Under the pieces are notes generated by a model that saw nothing but the letters and a program-made list of their open reading frames with translations, searched no databases and was not told where the DNA came from. The position numbers and the translations under genes were made by a program. Of a DNA stretch of 64,000 bases, positions 15,988-23,889 are shown in pieces (the stretch's first letter is position 1; each line of letters starts with the position of its first letter). Location: assembly GCA_002634385.1 (NCBI GenBank), contig NSJL01000012.1, forward strand, positions 1 through 64,000. The letters are read 5' to 3'. The DNA is from Nitrospira sp. (GTDB lineage Bacteria > Nitrospirota > Thermodesulfovibrionia > Thermodesulfovibrionales > Dissulfurispiraceae).

Positions 15988-16026
15988 GAGGGAAAGGGCA
16001 TTCCCCCGTGGGGAGTGCTTTCCCTC
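15988..16026 (+). terminator. Hairpin in the leader of the YHS-DUF1469-DUF3618-YihY operon
   Basis: GAGGGAAAG (15988-15996) pairs with CTTTCCCTC (16018-16026), continued inward by a bulged TCCCC/GGGGA stem, and followed by CTTTG. It lies only 45 bases before the ATG at 16071, so it may be a terminator of upstream transcription or an attenuator. Confidence 0.45.
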
Positions 16027-16070
16027 CTTTGTGATTACTTGAGAGCAGAAAAAAACAAGGGAGGTTGACC

Positions 16071-16679
16071 ATGGCAAAAGACCCTGTATGTGGTATGGAG
16101 GTAAATGAGAGAGACGCCCGCTACACAAGCTCGTACCAAGGGAAAGAGTACCATTTCTGCTCCGAAGGGTGCAAAGAGGAGTTTGCCGGAAACCCCGGCA
16201 ACTTTGTTGCGGCTTCCGGTGTCAGCGGCTATGGCTCGGCGATGAGGGAGTCGGTGGGGCAGGCGCGTCAGAGAGTACAGGAGAAGGAAGAGCAGATGAA
16301 GGGCAAGGTTCAGGAGCAGGCACGGAGCATGATGACTGAAAAGAAGGGGACGGCAGCCGAAGGGCTGGGGAGCGTTGCGGAAGCGCTCCACGCTGTTTCC
16401 CAGCAGCTCCAGGGAAAAAATCAGGCAGCGGTCGCCCGGTATGCGGATTCCGTTGCAGAAAGGGTCGACCGTGCCTCGCGCTATCTCCGTGAAAGCGATA
16501 CGGACCAGCTTATCCGTGATGTGAAGGGTCTTGTGCGGCGACAGCCGGGCCTTTTCCTTGGAGGTGCCCTGGCAGCCGGGTTTATCCTGGCCCGTTTCCT
16601 CAAGAGCTCTTCTGCGATAGAGGCGACGGGAAGGGGAAGGCCCATGCCTGCGGAAGCAGAGGGAGAAGCCGCAGGATAA
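16071..16679 (+). CDS. YHS domain fused to DUF883-like membrane-anchored protein
   Basis: 202 residues. Residues about 3-45 form a YHS metal-binding domain (DPVCGMEVNERDARYTSSYQ and YHFCSEGCKEEF). A charged amphipathic helix follows at about 55-160, then a C-terminal QPGLFLGGALAAGFILARFL membrane helix of the kind found in DUF883/stress-induced membrane proteins. The ATG at 16071 is chosen because AAGGGAGG lies 6 bases upstream; an in-frame TTG two codons earlier overlaps that site. First of four same-strand genes of envelope or stress type; the fusion of a YHS domain to this tail is unusual. Function unknown. Confidence 0.75.
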   Translation: MAKDPVCGMEVNERDARYTSSYQGKEYHFCSEGCKEEFAGNPGNFVAASGVSGYGSAMRESVGQARQRVQEKEEQMKGKVQEQARSMMTEKKGTAAEGLGSVAEALHAVSQQLQGKNQAAVARYADSVAERVDRASRYLRESDTDQLIRDVKGLVRRQPGLFLGGALAAGFILARFLKSSSAIEATGRGRPMPAEAEGEAAG

Positions 16680-16710
16680 AGTACAGGTATGAGATTGTAA
16701 GGGGGTACTT

Positions 16711-17100
16711 ATGAGCTATGTAAAAGAAGAACGGTCCCTTGGCGAACTTTTTTCAGAACTCACCCAGGAGGTGCAGAGGCTGTTTCGCCAGGAAGTGGAT
16801 CTTGCCAAATTGGAATTGAGCCAGAAAATTTCCAGGATGGTGAAGGATGTGACTTTTCTGTCCGTCGGTATCGCTGTCGGGTATGCGGCATTCCTCGCGC
16901 TGGCGGCGACCGTTATCATCATTCTCGGCACTTTCATGCCGTGGTGGCTTTCTTCTCTCCTCGTTACGGCGCTGCTCGCCGGAGGGTCGTATGCCCTTGT
17001 CAGGAAGGGGCTGGACGATATGAGGAGGGGAGACCTTGCGCCCCGGCAAACCCTGGAGACATTGAAGGAGGATAAGGAATGGATGAAAGAGAGGATGTGA
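16711..17100 (+). CDS. Phage-holin-superfamily III membrane protein (DUF1469)
   Basis: 129 residues. The N-terminal amphipathic helix ELTQEVQRLFRQEVDLAKLE followed by two membrane helices (FLSVGIAVGYAAFLALAATVI and LSSLLVTALLAGGSYALV) matches the DUF1469 / holin-superfamily III pattern. Bacterial members are chromosomal envelope proteins, often beside DUF3618 and YihY genes as here. There is no sign of a phage context. Its end overlaps the next start by 22 bases, so the two are translationally linked. Confidence 0.85.
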   Translation: MSYVKEERSLGELFSELTQEVQRLFRQEVDLAKLELSQKISRMVKDVTFLSVGIAVGYAAFLALAATVIIILGTFMPWWLSSLLVTALLAGGSYALVRKGLDDMRRGDLAPRQTLETLKEDKEWMKERM

Positions 17101-17975
17101 GAAGGGGCGGCGGAAGGACGGCCCTCTCCTCGTCATCGGCAGGAATGTCTGCATCGGGAGGTTCCAGGAAGAGGCCTGAAGATATCCGGGCTGATATCGA
17201 GCAGACCAGGGCGGATATGACGGAGACGGTGGATGCGATTCAGGAAAAACTTTCTCCTGAGCATATCAAGGAGCAGGTACGGAGCAAGTTCCGGGAAGCG
17301 ACAGTCGGGAGGGCACAAGATATGGCGCACAGAGCGGGGCACAGAACAAAGGAAATCGGTTCCACTATTATTGATACCATCAGGCAAAACCCGATACCGG
17401 CTGCCATGGTGGGGGTGGGACTCAGCTGGCTCCTCATCAAAAGACCGGAAGGGAACGGCGGTGACGGTCACTATCAGACTGCAGAAGAGTATTCTCCCGA
17501 AACGGAAACCGCTGAATACGAAACCACGGCAGGTGAATACCGGATGAGGAAGAGGGCTGAGGAACTCTCCACCAGCGCACGGGAAAAGACACAACAGGTG
17601 AAGGAGCAGGTAAAGGAAAAGACGCAGCAGATGAAGGAAAGGGCCACTCAATTCAGGGAGCAGGCGCGCGGACAGATGCAAAGGGTCGGCTCCATGGCGC
17701 AGGAGCGTGCGCAACAGACAAGAGGGCAGTTCAACAGCTTGCTGGAGAGTAACCCCTTTGCCCTCGGCCTTGCCGCCCTCGCCATCGGTGCTGCTATCGG
17801 GCTCAGCATTCCCGAAACACGCAAAGAGAGAGATTTGATGGGTGAGGCGAGCTCGGATCTGCGGGGCAAAGCCAAGGAGGCCGCCCAGGAGACCATGCAG
17901 AAAGTGCAGCGGGTGGCTGAGGAGGCGACCCGCACGGCGAAAGAGGAAGCCCAGAAGCAGGGTATTACGGTGTAA
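17079..17975 (+). CDS. DUF3618-family membrane-associated helical protein
   Basis: 298 residues. The DUF3618 signature lies at about residues 28-55 (RPEDIRADIEQTRADMTET). It is followed by a short hydrophobic segment (IPAAMVGVGLSWLLI), long Lys/Glu/Gln-rich helices with KTQQVKEQVKEKTQQMKER, then NPFALGLAALAIGAAIGLSI near residue 226 and a final helix. AAGGAGG precedes the ATG at 17079, which lies inside the end of the preceding gene. The helices suggest a membrane-tethered, LEA-like or scaffold role; this is inference. Confidence 0.8.
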   Translation: MDEREDVRRGGGRTALSSSSAGMSASGGSRKRPEDIRADIEQTRADMTETVDAIQEKLSPEHIKEQVRSKFREATVGRAQDMAHRAGHRTKEIGSTIIDTIRQNPIPAAMVGVGLSWLLIKRPEGNGGDGHYQTAEEYSPETETAEYETTAGEYRMRKRAEELSTSAREKTQQVKEQVKEKTQQMKERATQFREQARGQMQRVGSMAQERAQQTRGQFNSLLESNPFALGLAALAIGAAIGLSIPETRKERDLMGEASSDLRGKAKEAAQETMQKVQRVAEEATRTAKEEAQKQGITV

Positions 17976-18058
17976 GTATCCCTTTTCTTTGGGCGGATCC
18001 CTGCGTCTCCCCCGGAGCGGTATCCGTCTCCGGCGGGAGTCAGGGAGGCGAGAGATCT

Positions 18059-19042
18059 ATGACATCAAAACTGAAATCCGCAGGACGGCTGCTGAAGGAG
18101 ACCTATGCGGAGTGGAAGGAAGATAAAGCATTGCGTCTCGGGGCTGCCCTGTCCTACTACACGGTCTTCTCTCTCCCGCCGCTCCTGGTGCTGGTGGTAG
18201 CGGTGGCGGGTCTTGTATTCGGGGCGGAAGCGGCACGCGGACAGATCGTAAAGGAGTTCCAGGGGCTCATCGGCCAGGGTGGAACCGAAACCGTTCAGAC
18301 AATGATAGCGCAGGCCAGCAAACCGAAGACCGGGCGTATCTCCACTCTCGTCAGCGTGACGGTGCTCCTGCTCGGGGCCACCGGCGTCTTTACCCAGCTT
18401 CAGGACGCCCTGAACACCATCTGGGATGTAAGGCCGAAACCCGGTGTGGGGATACGGTATACCCTGAAGATCCGCGCTATCTCCCTTGCACTGGTTCTTG
18501 CCATTGCTTTTCTGCTGCTGGTATCCCTGGTGATCAGCAGTCTTCTGGCGGCTTTCGGCGGATATATCAGTTCGATAGTCTCAGGAGTGCCGATGGTGGA
18601 GGCCCTCCTGCACGGGGTGAACTTCCTCGTTTCCTTCGGTATCATCACCCTGCTGTTCGCCCTCATGTTCAAGACCCTTCCCGATGCGAAGATCGCATGG
18701 GGGGATGTCTGGCTCGGGGCGGCTTTTACTGCTTTTCTGTTCACCATAGGGAAGTACCTGATCGGGCTTTACCTTGGAAAGAGCGACGTGGGGACGGCAT
18801 ACGGGGCGGCGGGCTCCCTTGTGCTTATTCTTCTCTGGGTCTTTTACTCATCCCAGATCCTCTTCTTCGGCGCCGAATTCACCCAGGTGTATGCGAACAG
18901 GTACGGCTCCCGTATCTTCCCGGACAGGCACGCCATGCGTATCGGTGCCGGGGAGCGCGCGAAGCAGGGAATGGAAGAAAAGCGCGGAGGGGACGGGGAC
19001 GGACGTCCGGTACCTGAAAGGGAAACGGAAGAAAGGAGATAG
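18059..19042 (+). CDS. YihY/BrkB-family integral membrane protein
   Basis: 327 residues, with the family's typical start (LKETYAEWKEDKALRLGAAL, SYYTVFSLPPLLVLVVAVAG) and about six membrane helices, ending in a charged cytoplasmic tail of about 45 residues. The family was once named RNase BN in error and its function is still unclear. GGGAGGCGAG precedes the ATG. It is the fourth gene of the YHS-DUF1469-DUF3618 operon. Confidence 0.9.
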   Translation: MTSKLKSAGRLLKETYAEWKEDKALRLGAALSYYTVFSLPPLLVLVVAVAGLVFGAEAARGQIVKEFQGLIGQGGTETVQTMIAQASKPKTGRISTLVSVTVLLLGATGVFTQLQDALNTIWDVRPKPGVGIRYTLKIRAISLALVLAIAFLLLVSLVISSLLAAFGGYISSIVSGVPMVEALLHGVNFLVSFGIITLLFALMFKTLPDAKIAWGDVWLGAAFTAFLFTIGKYLIGLYLGKSDVGTAYGAAGSLVLILLWVFYSSQILFFGAEFTQVYANRYGSRIFPDRHAMRIGAGERAKQGMEEKRGGDGDGRPVPERETEERR

Positions 19043-19104
19043 AGAGGGAGGATGACACATACTGCTTTACACATACTGTCGAGGATCGGTTTATAGGCCT
19101 GTTT

Positions 19105-21252
19105 TCATTCCATGCTTTCCTGTGTATTCGCGAGCAGTTTCTGAAGCTCTTCAGGGGGCAGGGGCCTGCTGAAAAGGTATCCCTGTATCTCGTTGCAGCC
19201 GCTTACATAGAGGTAGTCCATCTGCTCCTGCGTCTCCACTCCCTCGGCAACAACTTTCAATTTCAGGCTATGCGCCAAGGCGATGACCGCATTGACGATA
19301 GCCCTGCCATCATGATCCGTTGTCAGGTCTCTGATGAACGATTTGTCGATCTTCAGTTTCTGAATGGGGAGCTTTTTCAGGTAGCTCAGCGACGAATAGC
19401 CTGTCCCGAAGTCGTCGATGGAGAGCTGTATTCCTATCCCGGTCAACTGTATCATGGTCGGAATGGTGAGGTCGATGTCCCCCATGGCGGTGCTCTCGGT
19501 GATCTCGATCTCGAGGTGTTCGGGCTTCAGCCTGGTTTCCCGCAATACGCCGGAGACCATCTCCACGAGGTTCGGCTGCTGGAACTGGCGGGCGGAGAGG
19601 TTCACCGTGACACGAAAAGGGGGGTACCCGGCGTCCTGCCATGCCTTGTTCTGTTCGCACGCGGTCCGCAGCACCCATTCGTCCATGGGGATAATGAAGC
19701 CCGTTTCTTCTGCAAGGGGGATGAACTGCATCGGGTCGAGGAGACCCATATCGGGGTGCTGCCAACGGACCAGGGCCTCCACGCAGCTGATCCGGCGCGT
19801 CCCGATCTCCACCTGCGGCTGATAGTGCACCACCAGCTCTCCCCTGTCCAGGGTCCGGCGGAGACTGTTCTCGAGTATCATGTGCTCCAGGGTCCTGATG
19901 TTCATGGAGGGACTGTAGAACTGGTAGTTGTTCCCTCCCTGCTCCTTGGCCTGGTACATGGCGATATCGGCGTTCTTCAGAAGGGTTTCTTCGTATTCTC
20001 CGTCGTGGGGATAAATGCTGATGCCGATGCTGGTGGTGATGTGCAGGTCATGGCCCTCCACTGTATACGGGGCAGTGAACTGGGAAAGGATCTTCTGCGC
20101 TGTTTTCGCCGCATCGTCCACATGAAAGATATGCGGCAGCAGGATGGTGAACTCGTCGCCCCCGATGCGTGCAATGGTGTCGTATTCCCTCATGCAGCCG
20201 GTGAGCCGGAGGGAGACATCCTTCAGCAACTGGTCCCCTGCCGTGTGCCCCATCGTATCATTGATATTCTTGAAGCGGTCGAGATCGAGAAACATTATGG
20301 CAAGCAGGGAGGAGTTGCGGCGCGCCTGGTGGAGGGCTATCTTGAGGCGGTCCATGAACAATGTCTTATTGGGCAGATCGGTGAGAAGATCGTGGTATGC
20401 CTGGTACCTGATCCGCTCCTCCAGTTCTTTGCGTTCCGTAACATCTTCGATCATGGCCTGCTTTGAAACCGTGCCGTCGGAGCGGAACAGGGGGGTGTTG
20501 ATCACATAGTACCAGCGGCCGTCCTTGGGGCTGTGCACCTCCCAGCGGACGGTCTCCCCCTTGAATACTTTGGCATTGACGCACCACGGGCATAGGGTGT
20601 CCCTGTCGTGGAGGGCGCGGTAGCAGAGCTCTCCGATGGCGTTCCGCCCGGTCTTTTTAATGAGGCTCTCGTTCATGAACTCAATGCGGTATTCCTGCGA
20701 GCAGATGTAGATGAGCCCTTCAAAGCTCTCCACGACGGCCCGGTAGTTCACTTCGCTCTTCTGCAACACCTCCTCCCTTTTCCGGCGCTTCTCCTCGATT
20801 CCTATTGTCGCTGCAATGAAAGTGAGGAGGAGCCGCTCCTCCTCGCCGGGAAGAGTATCATGACGGAAGAGGACACAGAGAGAGCCGACGGGAACGCCGT
20901 CGAGGAAAACGGGTTTGCCGAAATAGGTCTCGGGAGAACAGAGGCGCACAGAGGGGTCTGACCGGGCATAGGAGGTACGGCTGAGATTGCGGAGGAGGAC
21001 AACCTGATCACCGCCGCTCTTGAGTACCTCATAACAGATACGCCCTTCCGGCCGGCCTTCGAAAGGGAACCCCGGAGGGGCGTTCCACTTTCCCCATGAT
21101 GCGAGTCTGTCCTGTTCGAGGCGGTTATAGAAGGCGGCTGCTCCCCCCAGAAGCGTACCGCAGAGGACGGTAAGCCGATTGATATTACTGAGGGGGTCCG
21201 CACCAAGATCGAGAAAACAGGCGTTTATTTGTGCGAATCGTTTTTCTATCAC
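19105..21252 (-). CDS. GAF-PAS-GGDEF-EAL c-di-GMP protein
   Basis: 715 residues, soluble. A GAF-like domain spans about residues 1-155 (PVGSLCVLFRHD near its end). A PAS domain follows at about 165-275 and contains CYRALHDRDTLCPWC, a cysteine arrangement that could bind metal or sense redox state. GGDEF lies at about 285-440 with IGGDEF and the REYD inhibitory site; EAL at about 455-705 has VEALVRW, TVNLSARQF, IEITEST, DDFGTGYSSL and VVAEGVET, all intact. It begins at GTG 21252 without a clear ribosome site. It is close in sequence to the first GGDEF-EAL protein, so the two probably share ancestry. Confidence 0.93.
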   Translation of the reverse strand: MIEKRFAQINACFLDLGADPLSNINRLTVLCGTLLGGAAAFYNRLEQDRLASWGKWNAPPGFPFEGRPEGRICYEVLKSGGDQVVLLRNLSRTSYARSDPSVRLCSPETYFGKPVFLDGVPVGSLCVLFRHDTLPGEEERLLLTFIAATIGIEEKRRKREEVLQKSEVNYRAVVESFEGLIYICSQEYRIEFMNESLIKKTGRNAIGELCYRALHDRDTLCPWCVNAKVFKGETVRWEVHSPKDGRWYYVINTPLFRSDGTVSKQAMIEDVTERKELEERIRYQAYHDLLTDLPNKTLFMDRLKIALHQARRNSSLLAIMFLDLDRFKNINDTMGHTAGDQLLKDVSLRLTGCMREYDTIARIGGDEFTILLPHIFHVDDAAKTAQKILSQFTAPYTVEGHDLHITTSIGISIYPHDGEYEETLLKNADIAMYQAKEQGGNNYQFYSPSMNIRTLEHMILENSLRRTLDRGELVVHYQPQVEIGTRRISCVEALVRWQHPDMGLLDPMQFIPLAEETGFIIPMDEWVLRTACEQNKAWQDAGYPPFRVTVNLSARQFQQPNLVEMVSGVLRETRLKPEHLEIEITESTAMGDIDLTIPTMIQLTGIGIQLSIDDFGTGYSSLSYLKKLPIQKLKIDKSFIRDLTTDHDGRAIVNAVIALAHSLKLKVVAEGVETQEQMDYLYVSGCNEIQGYLFSRPLPPEELQKLLANTQESME

Positions 21253-21445
21253 GGAGCAGGTTTCCTTCTGTTGTGCACGCCGCCGGATCGGGCGACATGT
21301 TCTATTGTACCAGAGTTATTTGCGGATTTGCATTGCGTTCCCGGGAGAAGTTTCCGGGAGAAAGGGGGGATGCCTCCATAGCATAGTAGTTAGCGGGAAA
21401 CAGGTGACATGCCAGGAGTGCAGGAAGGGGGGGGGGAAGGCTGCC

Positions 21446-22819
21446 TCAGGGCTCCCTGGCATGGCCGAGTGCCTCCTGGACAACCTCTGACAGGGAGGGA
21501 AAGATATGCATGCTTTCTGTGAGGGCGGTGCTGGTCAGGCCCGCCGTCATGGCGGTGACCACCTCCTGGATGAGGAGGGGGGCCTCCGGCCCGATGAGGT
21601 GGAAGCCGAGGATCCTCCCGGAGCCCTTCTCCACGATGGCCTTTGCAAAGCCCGTCTCCTCCTCCATTGCATTCCCTTTTACGATATCCGAATAGCGCGC
21701 TTTCCCTACCAGGATCGTATGCTCCTTCCTCGCCTGCTCCTCTGTCAGACCCACCGATGCGATCTGCGGGTACGAATAGACGGCGTGGGGAACGAGAGAG
21801 AAGTCCATTTTCACCTTCCGGTCATTGGTGGCATTGTACCAGGCTATTTCCGCCTCCTTATCCCCCGAATGGGTGAACATCAGCCTGTCGATGGCGTCTC
21901 CCACCGCCCAGATCTCTTTTTTCTCCGTTTCGAGATAATCGTTTACCTTGATATATCCCTTTCCTGTCAGGGTAATGCCGGTATTTTCTCCCTTCAGCAT
22001 ATCCGCATTGGATTCCCGTCCCGTAGCAACCAGCACTTTTTCCGCCGTGAAGTCTTTTGCCTCCCCTGTCTTGTCCTCTTTTCCCGTTACAGTATAGCCG
22101 CCGTTTTTGTCCTTTTTTACCCCGGTTGCGGTGATGCCGGTATACACCTCCATACGCTTCTCCATCTCCTGCCTGAGCAGATCGGATATTTCGGGTTCCT
22201 CATGGGGGACGAGTCTCTCCCCGTTCTGGAGGACGATCACCCTTGTTCCCATCGAAGCGAAGAAATGGCTGTACTCCGCCGCAACATACCCGCCCCCGAT
22301 GATCAGCATGCTTTCGGGCTTTTCCGTCATCTGCAAAAGTGTCTCGCTTGTCAGATACCCGGCGGCATCGAGGCCTTTGACAGGAGGGATCATCTCGCGG
22401 GATCCGGTGGCGATAAAGATCCTTTTTCCCCGTATTCTTTCATTCCCGGTCTCCAGCGTATACTCATCCACAAAATGAGCCTGTTGATGGTAATAATCGA
22501 GGTTCTCGGAACCGGTTACTCCCTCTTCCGTTCCCTTACGGATATCCGCGACGTACTTCCTCATCCTTTCCATTACTGCGCTGAAGTCGATACGGCTGAC
22601 CTCCGCCTGTATGCCGAACCGCCCGGCTCTCTGTATAAGGGTGACGAGGTCTGCGGGGTAGAGGAGCATCTTGGAGGGAACACACCCAAAATTCTGACAC
22701 GTGCCTCCGAGGAGGTTTTTTTCGATCAGGGCGACCTTCCCCTTCTGTGACAGCGCCTTGAAAAGGACAGTCAACCCTGCTGTCCCTCCTCCGATGACGA
22801 TAGTCTCGTACTCTTTCAT
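21446..22819 (-). CDS. Dihydrolipoamide-dehydrogenase-like / mercuric-reductase-like flavoprotein
   Basis: 457 residues of the class I pyridine-nucleotide disulfide oxidoreductases. FAD-binding VIGGGTAGL at the start, redox-active pair in GGTCQNFGCVPSK (Cys41, Cys46), NAD(P)-binding MLIIGGGYVAAEYSHFFASM, and a C-terminal HIFPSLSE that corresponds to the catalytic HxxP..E motif. No 2-oxoacid dehydrogenase genes are nearby and there is no mercury-binding N-terminal domain or C-terminal Cys pair, so it is a stand-alone disulfide reductase of unknown substrate. The ATG at 22819 follows GGGGAGG; the longer frame to 22864 has no ribosome site. Confidence 0.85.
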   Translation of the reverse strand: MKEYETIVIGGGTAGLTVLFKALSQKGKVALIEKNLLGGTCQNFGCVPSKMLLYPADLVTLIQRAGRFGIQAEVSRIDFSAVMERMRKYVADIRKGTEEGVTGSENLDYYHQQAHFVDEYTLETGNERIRGKRIFIATGSREMIPPVKGLDAAGYLTSETLLQMTEKPESMLIIGGGYVAAEYSHFFASMGTRVIVLQNGERLVPHEEPEISDLLRQEMEKRMEVYTGITATGVKKDKNGGYTVTGKEDKTGEAKDFTAEKVLVATGRESNADMLKGENTGITLTGKGYIKVNDYLETEKKEIWAVGDAIDRLMFTHSGDKEAEIAWYNATNDRKVKMDFSLVPHAVYSYPQIASVGLTEEQARKEHTILVGKARYSDIVKGNAMEEETGFAKAIVEKGSGRILGFHLIGPEAPLLIQEVVTAMTAGLTSTALTESMHIFPSLSEVVQEALGHAREP

Positions 22820-23075
22820 AGCCGCCTCCCCGGAATACCTACCGAAAGACAGATTAAAAAGCAACTCGCAGGAGTGATGACAAAAAGGCTCTCGTTACTT
22901 ACATTGTAGCACCTTTTTTGTGAAGTGTACGCAATAGCGCTGGGACGTGTCCGGCAGGAGAAGGGAACGAATATTTATAATGTTGTTGAAATGTAATACA
23001 TTTTGTGCTGATAGACGGCGAGGAAAGAGAGGGGCGGACCTATAGTCCGGGTGTCCAGGACAGGGTTCCCCCGTT

Positions 23076-23104
23076 TTGACTACACTCAGGTTTGGTGGTA
23101 TATT
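23076..23104 (+). promoter_or_regulatory. Sigma-70-type promoter of the DUF2231 gene
   Basis: TTGACT at 23076-23081, 17 bases, TATATT at 23099-23104. The implied leader of about 155 bases up to the ATG at 23267 is unusually long and G+C-rich; the rest of 22820-23075 shows nothing else clear. Confidence 0.5.
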
Positions 23105-23266
23105 TTAAATAGGAGTAGGTTGTTTCTTTAAGAACCATTCCCGTACGGAAATGCAGGAATGCCGCAGGGCAGCTTTGATCCGCCCCGGCATGCAGTGCGG
23201 GGGAAAGGGCCGTCGGCTGATGTAGCGGGGAGGCATTTTCCCCTTGCAGAAAAGGGAGGTGCAATC

Positions 23267-23782
23267 ATGGTAGCGAAAGCGCGTATCGAGAGACATCCGA
23301 TCCATCCGATGCTTGTTCCCTTCCCCATCGGACTTTGGATCTTTTCCCTTGCAGCCGATATTATTTACCGGCTGGGTGGCAACCAGATATGGGCTTCTGT
23401 CGCATTGTACTCGATGGCGGGCGGCATAATCGGTGCCCTCGTTGCGGCCTTGCCCGGACTGCTCGACTACTTCTCCATGAAGAGGTCCCGGACAAAGGAG
23501 ATCGCGACGTGGCATATGCTCCTTAATGTGAGCGCGCTCGCCCTGTTTATCATCAACTTCGCCCTGCGCCTGGGTATGTCGTTGGAAGCGACAGCACCCT
23601 TTATCCTCTCGATTATCGGTGTTCTCTTCATCATGGTTTCCGGATGGCTCGGCGGACATATGGTGTATGTGCACGGAGCGGGAGTAGAAAAAGGAGCACC
23701 CCAGGCATGTGAACCGCTGACGGGTACGGAGCCACGGAGCGTACGGGGCGGCTCTTCGAGGGATTGGCAGCCGGAAGGGTGA
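23267..23782 (+). CDS. DUF2231-family membrane protein
   Basis: 171 residues. The start RHPIHPMLVPFPIGLWIFSL is the DUF2231 hallmark, with further helices ASVALYSMAGGIIGALVAAL, MLLNVSALALFIINFALRL and APFILSIIGVLFIMVSGWL, making four membrane helices. The polar tail after residue 145 is probably cytoplasmic. AAGGGAGGT lies 8 bases before the ATG. The family is poorly understood; some members adjoin Rieske or cytochrome genes, which is not the case here. Confidence 0.85.
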   Translation: MVAKARIERHPIHPMLVPFPIGLWIFSLAADIIYRLGGNQIWASVALYSMAGGIIGALVAALPGLLDYFSMKRSRTKEIATWHMLLNVSALALFIINFALRLGMSLEATAPFILSIIGVLFIMVSGWLGGHMVYVHGAGVEKGAPQACEPLTGTEPRSVRGGSSRDWQPEG

Positions 23783-23814
23783 ATGGCGATGCGTAAGCGC
23801 TGCTCGGTGAGGAG

Positions 23815-23862
23815 AGAGGGGCAGGGAAGTGCAGGGTATGGGCTTCCTTTGCCCCTCTTTTC
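23815..23862. terminator. Bidirectional terminator between convergent genes
   Basis: AGAGGGGCA (23815-23823) plus GGAAG pairs with CTTCC plus TGCCCCTCT (23850-23858), with a 13-base loop and TTTTC following. It lies between the DUF2231 gene and the convergent protease gene. Confidence 0.7.
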
Positions 23863-23889
23863 CTGCGGCCTCTTGACCGCCCTGCAGCG

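Noticed and set aside
16711-17100. Holin-like gene as a sign of prophage
   Set aside because: Neighbours are chromosomal envelope genes; no phage structural, lysis or integration genes are near.
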